In this document: positions 1-7,370 of the stretch, one piece after another
Layout: the number at the start of each line of letters is the position of its first letter
Position numbering within the stretch: the stretch's first letter is position 1
Source of the DNA: Armatimonadota bacterium
GTDB taxonomy: Bacteria > Armatimonadota > JAAZEB01
Assembly: GCA_012512505.1 (NCBI GenBank)
Contig: JAAZEB010000073.1
Coordinates: 1-38,404, forward strand
DNA length: 38,404 nt
Reading direction: 5' to 3'
Position numbers and translations under genes: made by a program
Notes under the pieces: model-generated
Database searches by the model: none
What the model was told of the DNA's origin: nothing
What the model saw: only the letters and a program-made list of their open reading frames with translations

Positions 1-605
1 AAGCTGCTGCCCCCGAAGCCGCCGTAGCTGCCGCCGCCCATTCCCATGCTACCGCCGCTCATCGACTGGCCCTGAAGCAGGGCAGCGGCATACCAAGGAT
101 CGAGGTGGCGCAACGGAATGGAGATCAGTTCGCCCGCCACCGCGTTGGTCGAGCTCGCGGCAGTACCCGGCCCGACCCCCGCACGCGGCGCTCCGGCACC
201 CGGACCAGGCCCCGGCTGCGCACCCGCACCCGCACCCGGGCCGACGACCTGCGCCGCCTCCTTGGGCTTGATCATGTAGACGCCGTCAACGACGTTGTAC
301 TCCAGGCCGCGGCTCTCCAGCAGAATCCGCAGCGCCTGCTCGCGCTCGATGTTGTCCAGCCGCAGCGTGACGCCGGTCCCGTAGACGCCCTGGGCGACCA
401 CGTGGTTCAGCGACGTGTCCTTGAAGATCAAGTCGATCGCGTCGCGCAGGTTCGCGTCGCGTAGGTCGATCGAGATCTTCTCTTTGGCGGGATCCTCTTG
501 TGCGATCACCGGTGCGGCCAGCATGCTCACTCCCAGGCAGGCGCCGAGGAGCAGGCTGCCCACGCGCCAACCGCGAGCCTTGCCTGGCCTTTGACCGTTA
601 CACAT
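1..605 (-). CDS. pilQ: PilQ-type secretin, N-terminal part (cut by window edge)
   Basis: Outer-membrane secretin of a type IV pilus or type II secretion machine; only about the first 201 residues are present because the gene runs off the left edge. It is absent from the ORF track as a full entry, but the frame is open from an ATG at 605 preceded by a GGAGG-type ribosome site. The product starts with a signal peptide (hydrophobic run ending near AAPVIAQE). It continues with a secretin short N-terminal domain at about residues 44-105 (ISIDLRDANLRDAIDLIF, then ALRILLESRGLEYNVVDGVY), a Gly/Pro/Ala linker, and the start of the next N domain (ISIPLRHLDPWYAAALL). A Gly/Met/Ser-rich stretch follows at the edge. 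It is the last visible gene of a pilM-N-O-P-Q series, so the PilQ call rests on both domain and gene order. A GspD-like name is the main alternative. Confidence 0.85.
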   Translation of the reverse strand, partial: MCNGQRPGKARGWRVGSLLLGACLGVSMLAAPVIAQEDPAKEKISIDLRDANLRDAIDLIFKDTSLNHVVAQGVYGTGVTLRLDNIEREQALRILLESRGLEYNVVDGVYMIKPKEAAQVVGPGAGAGAQPGPGPGAGAPRAGVGPGTAASSTNAVAGELISIPLRHLDPWYAAALLQGQSMSGGSMGMGGGSYGGFGGSS

Positions 606-876
606 CGTTCCCACCTCCTCCTCTCTCAAGCTGGCCGGCCCGCCGCACGAAACGGGCCTAAAAGCCAGCCATCTTCCCGGAATCACTCTTCGACATCCCC
701 GGCGCGACCATCCACCCCACAAAGATGATGGTGTTGGGCGCCACCCACCGGCCGGCTGCCGACACCCGGCACGCCTGCCGTGGCCTGCTCGGTCGCCCTC
801 TCACAGAGTGGGACGACAGCACGCCCGATTAGTTCTCCTGCCGAGTGCACTACTGGCGCCGTTCCCGGATCGGCGG

Positions 877-1911
877 TTAGCCGCCCTTGGGCATCATCCC
901 CGGCATCATCCCCGGCCCGGGCATACCGGCCTTGGGGCCGCCCATGCCTGGCCCCATCATCCCGGGGCCGGGTCCTGGCATCCCCTGCATCCCGGGGCCC
1001 ATGCCGGGCATCATCCCCGGCCCGGGCATACCGGCCTTGGGGCCGCCCATGCCTGGGCCCAGCCCGGCGGGCCGCGCGGTATCGCTCTCCTTCAGGCTCA
1101 CCGCGATCTCCTCGCGCTTGGTGCCATCCAGGCGAACCAGCACCATCTCATCGCGCGAGATCGAGCGCACCCAGAGGTTCTCGTCGATCTGGTCGCCCGG
1201 CCGGACGATCTCTTGCTTCTCCTTGCCGGCGGTTTCCAGAATGGCGTAGACGCGCCCATTCCACAGCACGCCGGACATCCGCCGCTTGATATCGGCGGCA
1301 ATCTCATCCGATCCCTTGGCGACCACGCTGGTCGGGATCACGTTCACGGTGGGAGGCACCAACAGCGGCTGCGGCGCGTCGTTCACCACCACGATCGGGG
1401 GCAGCACCGGCCGCGGCAGCGCCGCCACCTGCGGGCGACGGGTTGGCACGAACGGATCCGCCCGGTAAGGCTCCACCGGCGCTCCCTTGGGGATGCTGGT
1501 GCCGTCTCCCTCACCGGAGGCGGGTGCCAGCGCCGCGCCCTCACCCGGCTCGGACGCCGCCGGAGCGGCCGCGCCAGCCCCAGGGCCCCCCATCATGCCA
1601 GGAGCGCCGCCCATCATCCCGGGCGCGCCACCCATACCGGGTCCACCCATGCCGGGTCCGCCCATTCCCGGGCCGCCCTTGCCCATCATCCCCGGAGGGC
1701 CGCTCATGCCGGGTCCGCCCATCATCCCAGGGCCCATCCCGGGGCCCATCCCCGGAGCGCCACCCTTCCCCATCATGCCGGGCGCCTGCGCGGTTTCGGA
1801 GGATCCCTTACCCTTGACGAGGAAGACCACGGTGATGATCAGGAGGACCGCTACCGCTCCTATCACAATGCAGAGGTTCTTCTTGTTCTGCGTCAGTTCG
1901 TCGAGCTTCAC
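877..1911 (-). CDS. pilP: PilP-like pilus assembly protein with two Met-Gly-Pro blocks
   Basis: Periplasmic/inner-membrane partner that links the PilNO complex to the secretin. The start is GTG at 1911 with a GAGGGAG site upstream. Residues about 13-33 are one membrane segment, so it seems to be membrane-anchored and not a lipoprotein like classical PilP. Residues 43-112 are a GPGM/GGPGM/APGMM low-complexity block. Residues about 150-275 hold the PilP-like beta domain (YRADPFVPTRRPQ, then VLWNGRVYAILE, VRPGDQI, VRSISRDEMVLVR). Residues about 283-344 form a second Met-Gly-Pro block ending MMPKGG. The family call rests on position between pilO and pilQ, the 'DPF' entry and the small beta domain; sequence identity to known PilP is not judged here. 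The C-terminal block contains an exact 50-bp DNA repeat. Confidence 0.75.
   Translation of the reverse strand: MKLDELTQNKKNLCIVIGAVAVLLIITVVFLVKGKGSSETAQAPGMMGKGGAPGMGPGMGPGMMGGPGMSGPPGMMGKGGPGMGGPGMGGPGMGGAPGMMGGAPGMMGGPGAGAAAPAASEPGEGAALAPASGEGDGTSIPKGAPVEPYRADPFVPTRRPQVAALPRPVLPPIVVVNDAPQPLLVPPTVNVIPTSVVAKGSDEIAADIKRRMSGVLWNGRVYAILETAGKEKQEIVRPGDQIDENLWVRSISRDEMVLVRLDGTKREEIAVSLKESDTARPAGLGPGMGGPKAGMPGPGMMPGMGPGMQGMPGPGPGMMGPGMGGPKAGMPGPGMMPGMMPKGG
902..1056. repeat. Two identical 50-bp direct repeats inside pilP
   Basis: A 50-bp stretch at 902-951 recurs without mismatch at 1007-1056, exactly 105 bp (35 codons) away. It encodes the C-terminal GGPKAGMPGPGMMPGM-type segment of PilP. The in-frame spacing means gain or loss of a unit would leave the protein readable. 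Confidence 0.9.
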
Positions 1912-2033
1912 GCCGCTGCTCCCTCACAAGGCCGGCCGGCACCGGGTTCGACCGTGGGCGAACCCGGCCCGCATCCACACCGCGCGGCCGCGGGCATTGC
2001 CGGATGGGCGGATGCCAGTGTCAGCAAGGCTGC

Positions 2034-2963
2034 TTAACCTCCGGCGCCCCCTTTGCCCATCATCCCGGGCGCGCCACCCATGCCAGGTCCACCCATGCCA
2101 GGGCCGCCCATTCCCGGGCCACCCATTCCGGGGCCCATGCCCGGGCCACCCATTCCTGGTCCGCCCATGCCAGGTCCACCCATGCCGGGTCCGCCCATCC
2201 CGGGGCCCATGCCCATCCCCGGCCCGCCCATCATGCCGCCGCCAGCGGCCGGCGCGCCTCCACCGCTATCGCCACCCTTCACCAGGTAGTAGACGGTCAG
2301 GGGCACAGTGACGGTCAGGTTCGGGCTTTCGCCACTAATGGAGGGGGCGCCCACCGCCACCAGGCGCGGGGCGCGGGTGAAGGAGCGGAGGAAACTGATC
2401 ACGTGCGGCAGGCCGCGGGTGGTGCGCACGGTCACGCTGCCGAGGTTGATGGTATACCATCCCGGCGAGATCCCGGCGGGGGTCTCCGGCGGCTTGGGCA
2501 CGGAGATGATCCCGGCGCCGGTTCCGGAGCGGAAGCGCTGGCCAGTCAACAGGTTGGCGAAGGCATCGCCGGCGGCACCTTCCATGATCACCCCGGTGCT
2601 GGCGATGTGGCGTTCCATCAGCGGGCCGAGCACCTCGGCCTGCTCCCGCCACAAGCGCACCATGGTGTGGTACTTCTCTACCTCACTGGTGAGGGAGAGC
2701 GGGATCATCTTGGTGTTCTGGTAGAAGTTGAGGCGCCGCTCGGCCGCCCGCAGATTGGCCCGGGCCTGCTTGCGCGCGGCAATCGCCGCCGGGAGCTGGC
2801 CGGCCGCCGACTTCGTTTGGGTGAGCGTGGCGTTCAGTTGCGCGATCTCCTCCTGCTGCTTCTTAATCATCAGGAAGTACAGCGACCCGCCGATGATCGC
2901 ACACACCACGGCCCCGATGATGAGGACCTGAACCCAGGTTATCTTAGCCAGAGCGCCACGCAC
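2034..2963 (-). CDS. pilO: PilO-like pilus assembly protein with Met-Gly-Pro tail
   Basis: Inner-membrane pilus alignment protein that would pair with PilN. The start is GTG at 2963, with GGAG about nine bases upstream. One membrane segment lies at residues about 11-33 (VLIIGAVVCAIIGGSLYFL), followed by a coiled coil (KKQQEEIAQLNATLTQTK to RAAERRLNFYQNTK). A ferredoxin-like periplasmic domain runs to about residue 228 (YTINLGSVTVRTTRGLPHVISFLRSF, spread over two elements; LTVTVPLTVYYLV). The last 80 residues (230-309) are almost only Gly, Pro and Met in GGPGM repeats, ending MMGKGGAGG. Typical PilO proteins are about 200 residues and lack such a tail. It lies 129 bp after pilN and 122 bp before pilP on the same strand. 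Confidence 0.8.
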   Translation of the reverse strand: MRGALAKITWVQVLIIGAVVCAIIGGSLYFLMIKKQQEEIAQLNATLTQTKSAAGQLPAAIAARKQARANLRAAERRLNFYQNTKMIPLSLTSEVEKYHTMVRLWREQAEVLGPLMERHIASTGVIMEGAAGDAFANLLTGQRFRSGTGAGIISVPKPPETPAGISPGWYTINLGSVTVRTTRGLPHVISFLRSFTRAPRLVAVGAPSISGESPNLTVTVPLTVYYLVKGGDSGGGAPAAGGGMMGGPGMGMGPGMGGPGMGGPGMGGPGMGGPGMGPGMGGPGMGGPGMGGPGMGGAPGMMGKGGAGG

Positions 2964-3092
2964 TTGCGTTCACTCCAATCCTCGGGCACTGCCCGGGCAC
3001 CAGCATCGTTGTCTCCGACGCCTGCCCGGGAAGGTCACCCCGCGCGCCACCCGCCGGCTGCCAGGCCGGCGTCGGCGCTACCACCCAGCCGG

Positions 3093-3899
3093 CTAACCGC
3101 CTTTGGGCCCCATCCCCGGTCCCATGCCGCCAGCAGGGGCTCCCGGACCCATGCCGGGCCCCATACCGCCAGGTGCCCCCGGTCCCATGCCAGGCCCCAT
3201 GCCGCCAGGTGCCCCCGGTCCCATACCGGGGCCCATCCCCGGACCCATGCCGGGGCCCATGCCCGGCCCGCCCATCATGCCGCCACCGCCGGCCGGCGCG
3301 CCCCCACCGCCACCGGGCGAGGGCATCGTCACCGTGTTGGCGAGAGTAGCGGTAATCTGCAGATCATAGCCCACCGGCCCAAAGCGGGGGTGGATCCCCT
3401 CGCCCGGCGAGGTGCCGGGGTAACCGGCCGGGCCATTGATCTGAACATTGGTCCACTCGCTGTTGCGCAGCGCGTTGAGCAGGTAGCGCGCGGCGGTGCG
3501 CATATCCGGGGTGTAGCCCTGCATCGAGAGCGTGTTGCCGGAGATGCTCAACGAGCGCAGCGGCACGCTGGCGTGGGTGTACTCGGTGGCGTTCCGGATA
3601 ATCGCCACCCACTTCTCCGGGAGGGCCACCACCTGGTCGCAGAAGCTGGTCAGCGCCTGGGTGGGGGCAATCATCGCGGTGATCGCGTCGGCCTCTCCCT
3701 GGATGCGCTGCGCCTTCTCCATGTCCGGCTTGTACTGGTCGATCTCCGCCTGGACTGCCGCGATCTCCTTCTGCAACTGGGCGTTCCAGTAGAGGAAGCC
3801 GCCGGTAGTGGCAATGATAGCAAGCACCACCGCCACGAGGGCGCGCTTGACGAGACGGCGCTGGCGGAAATAGGACGGCAGCAGGTTGATCTTCAGCAT
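3093..3899 (-). CDS. pilN: PilN pilus assembly protein with Met-Gly-Pro tail
   Basis: Inner-membrane protein whose cytoplasmic N-terminus binds PilM. The ATG at 3899 is chosen over the longer track start because it places the family motif INLLP at residues 4-8 and lies one base after the pilM stop, implying translational coupling. A membrane segment follows at about 20-40 (LVAVVLAIIATTGGFLYW), then a coiled coil (QLQKEIAAVQAEIDQYKPDM) and a periplasmic domain to about residue 185 (LRSLSISGNTLSMQGYTPD). Residues 196-268 are a GPGM/GAPGG low-complexity tail ending GMGPKGG. Without the tail the length matches normal PilN. The track's extra 11 N-terminal residues overlap pilM and are rejected. 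Confidence 0.85.
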   Translation of the reverse strand: MLKINLLPSYFRQRRLVKRALVAVVLAIIATTGGFLYWNAQLQKEIAAVQAEIDQYKPDMEKAQRIQGEADAITAMIAPTQALTSFCDQVVALPEKWVAIIRNATEYTHASVPLRSLSISGNTLSMQGYTPDMRTAARYLLNALRNSEWTNVQINGPAGYPGTSPGEGIHPRFGPVGYDLQITATLANTVTMPSPGGGGGAPAGGGGMMGGPGMGPGMGPGMGPGMGPGAPGGMGPGMGPGAPGGMGPGMGPGAPAGGMGPGMGPKGG

Positions 3900-3900
3900 C

Positions 3901-5451
3901 TCAGAATACCGTCTCTCGCAGCCCCAGACCAACGCTCACCGTGAACAACGGAGCGATCTGCTGCAAGTAGTCCGGGGGATACTGGGTTGACTGCACCGGC
4001 ACCGCCTGGAAGGGATTGGCGATTACCACCGGCACGGACAGTTCGCTGGAGAGGAGCTCGTCCAGGTTCTTCAGACGAGCGGTGCCGCCACTCAGCATGA
4101 CCACGTCGACGTTGGCGTCACTGGAGCGTCCACGGTAGTAGTCGAGCGACCGCTTGATCTCGGTCACCAGGTCACTCACCGGTTCCCTGATTATAGCAAA
4201 CACCTGCCCGGGTGTCAATTCCTGGGAGGACGCCCCCGTGGGCTCCGCGCCGGTGTCGGTGGCCTCGACGCCGAAGGCGCTCAGGTCGAAGGCATCCTCG
4301 CCGCCAGCGGCGAAGGGAGAGGCCTCTGTCTCCGCGGCGGGAGCGTCAAACGGCGAGGCGGCGGGCGCGGGCTCTTCGGCGGCCGCGAAGGGGCTGGCGG
4401 TCGGGGCAGCCGCCTCTTCCTCCTCGTTGAGCTGGAAGGGCGACCACTGGGGCGCGGCGGCCTCTTCCTCCGCCGCGGCAGCGAACGGCGACACCACCGC
4501 CTCGGGGGCAGCCTCTGCCTCGGGGGCAGCCTCCGCCTCGGGGGCAGCCTCCGCCTCGGTCGCAAACGGGTTGAACAGGGTGGTCTCCGCGCCGCCTTCC
4601 GCTTCCTCGGCGGGGGCGCCAAACGGCGAGGCGCCAAACCCGAACGCATCGGCGCCGCCGCCAAACACGTCGGCGGCGCTGGGCACCTGGGTGAAGCCCT
4701 CGAGGTCCACCTCGGCGTACTGCTTCTTGATGCGCTCCGCCTCTTGCTTGTCGATGTTCAGCGAGCTGGCAATCGCCTGGGTGATCGCGTCGCCGGCATG
4801 GGCGATACTGCGCTGGAAGAGGATCTGCCCGTCGCGGATCACGCTCACATCGGTGATCTGGGCGCCAACGTCCACCAGGGCCACGGTGCGCGGTGTGCTG
4901 CCGCCGGTGCTGTTTGGCGCATCCACCAGCGCCCGCCCGGCCGCCAGCGGCTCCACGTCGATGGCGAGCGGTTGGAGGCCGGCGCCGGTGATCGCGTCGA
5001 GATGGGTGCTGATCATCTCCTGCTGGGCCACTACCAGCAGCACCTCCATCGTCTGCGCCTCGGGCGGCGCATCCGGACGGTGGATCACCTGGTAGTCCAT
5101 CTCCAGCGCCGAGGAGGCGAACGGCACGTGCCGCTCCACCTCCCACTTCATCGTCTCCGCCAGCTCCTTCTCGGTCATCTTCGGCACCTCAATGATGCGG
5201 ATGACCAAGGCCGACTGGCCGCCCACCGAACTGACCACGTGCCGCTCGCGGGCGCCGCAGCTTCCCAGCAACTCGCGGATCGCCGCCGTGAGCGCTTCCA
5301 CGTCGACGACCACGCTCTGGTTGACGCTGTCCGGCGGGGTAGGCGCGATGCCCAGGGCCGAGACGTGCGGGCGCCCGCCACTGACGCGGATCTCCGCCGC
5401 CTTGATGGTGGTGTTGCCGATATCTAAGCCGATGACTGCTTTCACGCCCAT
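3901..5451 (-). CDS. pilM: PilM actin-like pilus assembly ATPase with long Ala/Glu-rich insert
   Basis: Cytoplasmic actin-fold protein that recruits PilN to the pilus base. Nucleotide-site motifs are visible: GLDIGNTTIKAAEI (residues about 8-21), DVGAQITDVSVI (phosphate 2) and MLSGGTARLKNLDELL (adenosine). MKWEVERHVPF is also typical of PilM. The protein is 516 residues against about 350-380 for the family. The excess is one insert at about residues 252-405, between QEAERIKKQYAEV and FAIIREPVSDLVTEIKRSLDYY. It is rich in Ala, Glu and Pro and contains seven [S/N]PF motifs and three identical EAEAAP hexads. The start is ATG at 5451; a small upstream ORF overlaps it by ten bases. It is first in the pilMNOPQ series. 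Confidence 0.9.
   Translation of the reverse strand: MGVKAVIGLDIGNTTIKAAEIRVSGGRPHVSALGIAPTPPDSVNQSVVVDVEALTAAIRELLGSCGARERHVVSSVGGQSALVIRIIEVPKMTEKELAETMKWEVERHVPFASSALEMDYQVIHRPDAPPEAQTMEVLLVVAQQEMISTHLDAITGAGLQPLAIDVEPLAAGRALVDAPNSTGGSTPRTVALVDVGAQITDVSVIRDGQILFQRSIAHAGDAITQAIASSLNIDKQEAERIKKQYAEVDLEGFTQVPSAADVFGGGADAFGFGASPFGAPAEEAEGGAETTLFNPFATEAEAAPEAEAAPEAEAAPEAVVSPFAAAAEEEAAAPQWSPFQLNEEEEAAAPTASPFAAAEEPAPAASPFDAPAAETEASPFAAGGEDAFDLSAFGVEATDTGAEPTGASSQELTPGQVFAIIREPVSDLVTEIKRSLDYYRGRSSDANVDVVMLSGGTARLKNLDELLSSELSVPVVIANPFQAVPVQSTQYPPDYLQQIAPLFTVSVGLGLRETVF
4499..4558. repeat. 18-bp tandem repeats coding EAEAAP in pilM
   Basis: About three head-to-tail copies of an 18-bp unit (plus strand GCCTCGGGGGCAGCCTCC with one substitution) encode the EAEAAP hexads of the PilM insert. 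The repeat is in frame, so copy-number change would alter insert length only. Confidence 0.85.
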
Positions 5452-5552
5452 AGAAGGATGCTCTTCTGCGCAGATGCGGCCTGCGGGACCGGTGGGCGTC
5501 CCTTGTGATCCGCGGAAATGACGAGAGAGAACCCGCTAGCGTTGTTCGCCAT
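5442..5552 (-). CDS. Possible 36-residue leader ORF overlapping pilM
   Basis: An ATG at 5552 preceded by GGAGGG five bases upstream opens a 36-residue frame beginning MANNASGFSLVISADHKG and ending SILLWA. Its stop at 5442 lies inside the first codons of pilM. I recognise no family. The good ribosome site and overlap suggest translational coupling to pilM, which itself has only a weak ribosome site. It could equally be chance. The track shows it as the tail of a longer frame (5442..5786). Confidence 0.3.
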   Translation of the reverse strand: MANNASGFSLVISADHKGRPPVPQAASAQKSILLWA

Positions 5553-5833
5553 CGACCCTCCGCCGCTAGTGCCCTTCCTCTGAGGCGGGATGGACGCGGC
5601 GGGCACATCCGGGTCTGCGAGGACTAGCCCGGGGGCGCAGGCGGTCGCTGCCCACTCTCCCCGTCTGCCGGTGCCCAAGATGCGGCAGGATAGGTTCTTC
5701 CGGTTGTGTTCCCTCGCTCTGATGTCGAGGCTCCCGGTGTGATGCCGGCCGGCGCAGCGCGGCGGTCTTGTTCGTCGCGCTCCCAAAGCGCCGCGGCGGC
5801 GCCTCCGGCCGGAGGCACCGACCCTGACTGATC
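5453..5833 (-). other. Long untranslated leader of the pil operon
   Basis: If the promoter at 5840-5869 is used, the pilM transcript has a leader of about 380 bases. Near its 5' end is a perfect 16-bp palindrome GCCTCCGGCCGGAGGC (5801-5816). Apart from the small ORF at 5442-5552 I see no gene, and I could not match a c-di-GMP or other riboswitch consensus. Confidence 0.35.
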
Positions 5834-5839
5834 CTTGCT

Positions 5840-5869
5840 AGATTAGCACGAAAGCCGACTGCTTGTCAA
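5840..5869 (-). promoter_or_regulatory. Sigma-70-like promoter upstream of pilM
   Basis: On the minus strand a perfect -35 TTGACA (5869-5864) is followed after 18 bases by TAATCT (5845-5840). It lies between the HAD gene stop and pilM and points toward pilM. The -10 match is only moderate. Confidence 0.45.
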
Positions 5870-5937
5870 GGCCCTCCTCGCCTCGGAACCGCTTGCGGTT
5901 CCACTCACCGATTCGCCTTCCCACCCCCAGATCCCCT

Positions 5938-6552
5938 TCAACGGGTCTCTGGGGCCAGCAGGCCCCTGCGGACGAGTTCGCCGTGCAGGTGGTCGCTGCC
6001 GGTGAAGCACACGGCGTCCATGCCCACCGCCCGGGCGGCGGCGACGTACTCGGGCAGGTCGTCCACGTACAGATGGGCTGCCGGCGGCAGTCCACTGGCG
6101 GCCAGCACGCGGCGGTAGATCGCCGGGTCTGGCTTCTCCAGGCCGCACTCGTGGGAGGCGAACAGCGCGTCGAAAGGCTCCAGCACGCGCGGATGGCGCT
6201 GGCGGATCCACTCCCAGTGAATCGGATCGGTGTTCGAGAGCAGGTAGCGGCGCTCCACCCGCGCCTGCCGCACCAGCGCCACCGTCGCCGCGTCCTCACG
6301 GAAGATATCGGACCAGACGCGGCAAAACGTGGCAAAGTCCAACTGCAGGCCCAGCGCCGCCGCCAGCCGCTGGTAGAACGCTTCCGGCGACGCGCCGCCG
6401 CGCCCGATTCCTGTCTCTACCGCCACCTGCCGGACGCGCTCCGCGATCCCTTCCGGATGCCGGCTAGCGGCGGCAAGGGCCCGGTAGGCGCGCTCCGGCT
6501 CCAGCGGCAGAAGCACATTCCCCAGGTCTGAGACAAGAACGCGGATCTCCAT
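5938..6552 (-). CDS. HAD-superfamily phosphatase (YihX-like, subfamily IA)
   Basis: Soluble haloacid dehalogenase-type phosphatase of 204 residues, probably acting on a small phosphorylated metabolite such as a sugar phosphate. Motif I is SDLGNVL (residues about 8-14), with the nucleophile Asp and a Gly at the usual +2 Asp position, as in the YihX/DxG group. Motif II is LLSNTDP, motif III is [14 protein letters not shown], and motif IV is [13 protein letters not shown]. The cap helices lie between I and II. The start is ATG at 6552, because [12 protein letters not shown] is the normal N-terminus; the 52 residues added in the track look non-coding. The ribosome site GGAAAGG ends two bases before the ATG and can pair with CCTTTCC directly upstream. 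Confidence 0.85.
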   Translation of the reverse strand: MEIRVLVSDLGNVLLPLEPERAYRALAAASRHPEGIAERVRQVAVETGIGRGGASPEAFYQRLAAALGLQLDFATFCRVWSDIFREDAATVALVRQARVERRYLLSNTDPIHWEWIRQRHPRVLEPFDALFASHECGLEKPDPAIYRRVLAASGLPPAAHLYVDDLPEYVAAARAVGMDAVCFTGSDHLHGELVRRGLLAPETR

Positions 6553-6554
6553 GG

Positions 6555-6570
6555 CCTTTCCCTGGAAAGG
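6555..6570 (-). promoter_or_regulatory. Hairpin that covers the HAD gene ribosome site
   Basis: On the minus strand CCTTTCC-AG-GGAAAGG forms a short stem whose 3' arm is the ribosome site of the HAD gene, two bases before its ATG. The loop is so short that a 6-bp stem with a CAGG loop is more realistic. Confidence 0.4.
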
Positions 6571-6648
6571 TTCGACCGGGAGTGGAACACTCCTTCTGCC
6601 GTTCGATCCGCGTGGTGGCAGCGTAGCGCCCTCCCGCGCCCCGGGCGC

Positions 6649-6682
6649 CTGCGGGCCGGTCCCATCGCCGTCCGGCCCGCAG
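6649..6682. other. Strong hairpin in the HAD/KGG divergent gap
   Basis: CTGCGGGCCGG at 6649-6659 and CCGGCCCGCAG at 6672-6682 form an 11-bp perfect stem with a 12-base loop. It sits between two divergent genes, where no terminator is expected. The rest of the 309-bp gap (6553-6861) shows no gene. Confidence 0.5.
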
Positions 6683-6861
6683 CGGCGCGGCATGGCCCAC
6701 TCCCCCACCGCCGCGGCCGGCGCGTCCGTTGCCGCTCACCGCCCACTCCGGTGCCTGCCCCGCGCGCCTACGTTTGGTGCCAGACAACCAGGGGTAAAGC
6801 GGCGTTGACCAGGCCATCCCTGCACCCAGATGCCCTGGCGCACAGCAAAGGAGGCATTCCA

Positions 6862-7080
6862 ATGGCAGAAGGTGACCTGACGGTACGTGAGGCAGGGAAG
6901 AAAGGCGGCGAGATCCGCAAGCAGCAACTCGGTCACGAGGGCTACGAGGAGATCGGCCGCCTCGGTGGCCAGGCCCGCAAAGAGGAACTCGGCCACGAGG
7001 GTTACGAGGAGCTCGGCCAGAAAGGGGGTCAGCGCGTCCGCGAGCTGATCCAGAAGGGCAAGGAAGCCGAGTCGCGGTAG
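6862..7080 (+). CDS. KGG-repeat general stress protein
   Basis: A 72-residue hydrophilic protein of the stress-induced KGG / LEA-like family (related to YciG/GsiB-type proteins), thought to protect cells during desiccation or general stress. Repeats are visible as [38 protein letters not shown] and [12 protein letters not shown]. The start is the ATG at 6862, with an excellent AAAGGAGG site seven bases upstream (6847-6854). The track's upstream methionine at 6751 is not supported. The gene stands alone. Similar proteins are usually under general-stress control, but no specific site is seen here. Confidence 0.9.
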   Translation: MAEGDLTVREAGKKGGEIRKQQLGHEGYEEIGRLGGQARKEELGHEGYEELGQKGGQRVRELIQKGKEAESR

Positions 7081-7176
7081 CCACCTCACGTGCATCGGGG
7101 CCGGCGCGAGCCCCGGCGGGCGGAACGCCCCTCGTGCCGGCCCGCTCCCACGCCGTAGGCGGCACCTCCGCCGATT

Positions 7177-7202
7177 GGTCGGATCGCCGGCGTCCCGCCG
7201 GC
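7177..7202 (+). repeat. GGTCGGA-hairpin dispersed repeat, copy 1
   Basis: GGTCGGATC followed by the palindrome GCCGGCGTCCCGCCGGC, a 7-bp stem with a TCC loop. The 26-bp unit is identical to the copy at 7277. A second small hairpin (GGCGG-CACCT-CCGCC) lies just upstream. Confidence 0.9.
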
Positions 7203-7273
7203 CGCCATGGGAGGCACCCCAAATCGCTGCCGGTGGCCGCTATCAGGGCCGGAGACCCCTCTGACACCCGGTA

Positions 7274-7370
7274 CGTGGTCGGATCGCCGGCGTCCCGCCG
7301 GCAAGCCCTGTCCGTTGGCGGCCTTCTCGCCTCAAGCGGGAGTCGGCCAGAGGCCGGCGATCCGACCACG
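7274..7370. repeat. 97-bp element with 18-bp inverted ends (includes repeat copy 2 at 7277-7302)
   Basis: CGTGGTCGGATCGCCGGC at 7274-7291 is repeated exactly, inverted, at 7353-7370. The left end is a full copy of the GGTCGGA-hairpin unit; the right end is a partial inverted copy. The layout resembles a miniature inverted-repeat element, but no target-site duplication or transposase is visible. Confidence 0.7.

Noticed and set aside
2004-3944. 646-residue plus-strand ORF
   Set aside because: Antisense shadow of pilO and pilN; His/Arg/Pro-rich composition with no domain.
5453-5833. c-di-GMP riboswitch in the pilM leader
   Set aside because: Expected given the pilus genes, but the conserved core sequence of that class could not be found.
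7177-7370. Possible CRISPR array
   Set aside because: Only two direct copies, spacer too long, hairpins too strong, no cas genes.
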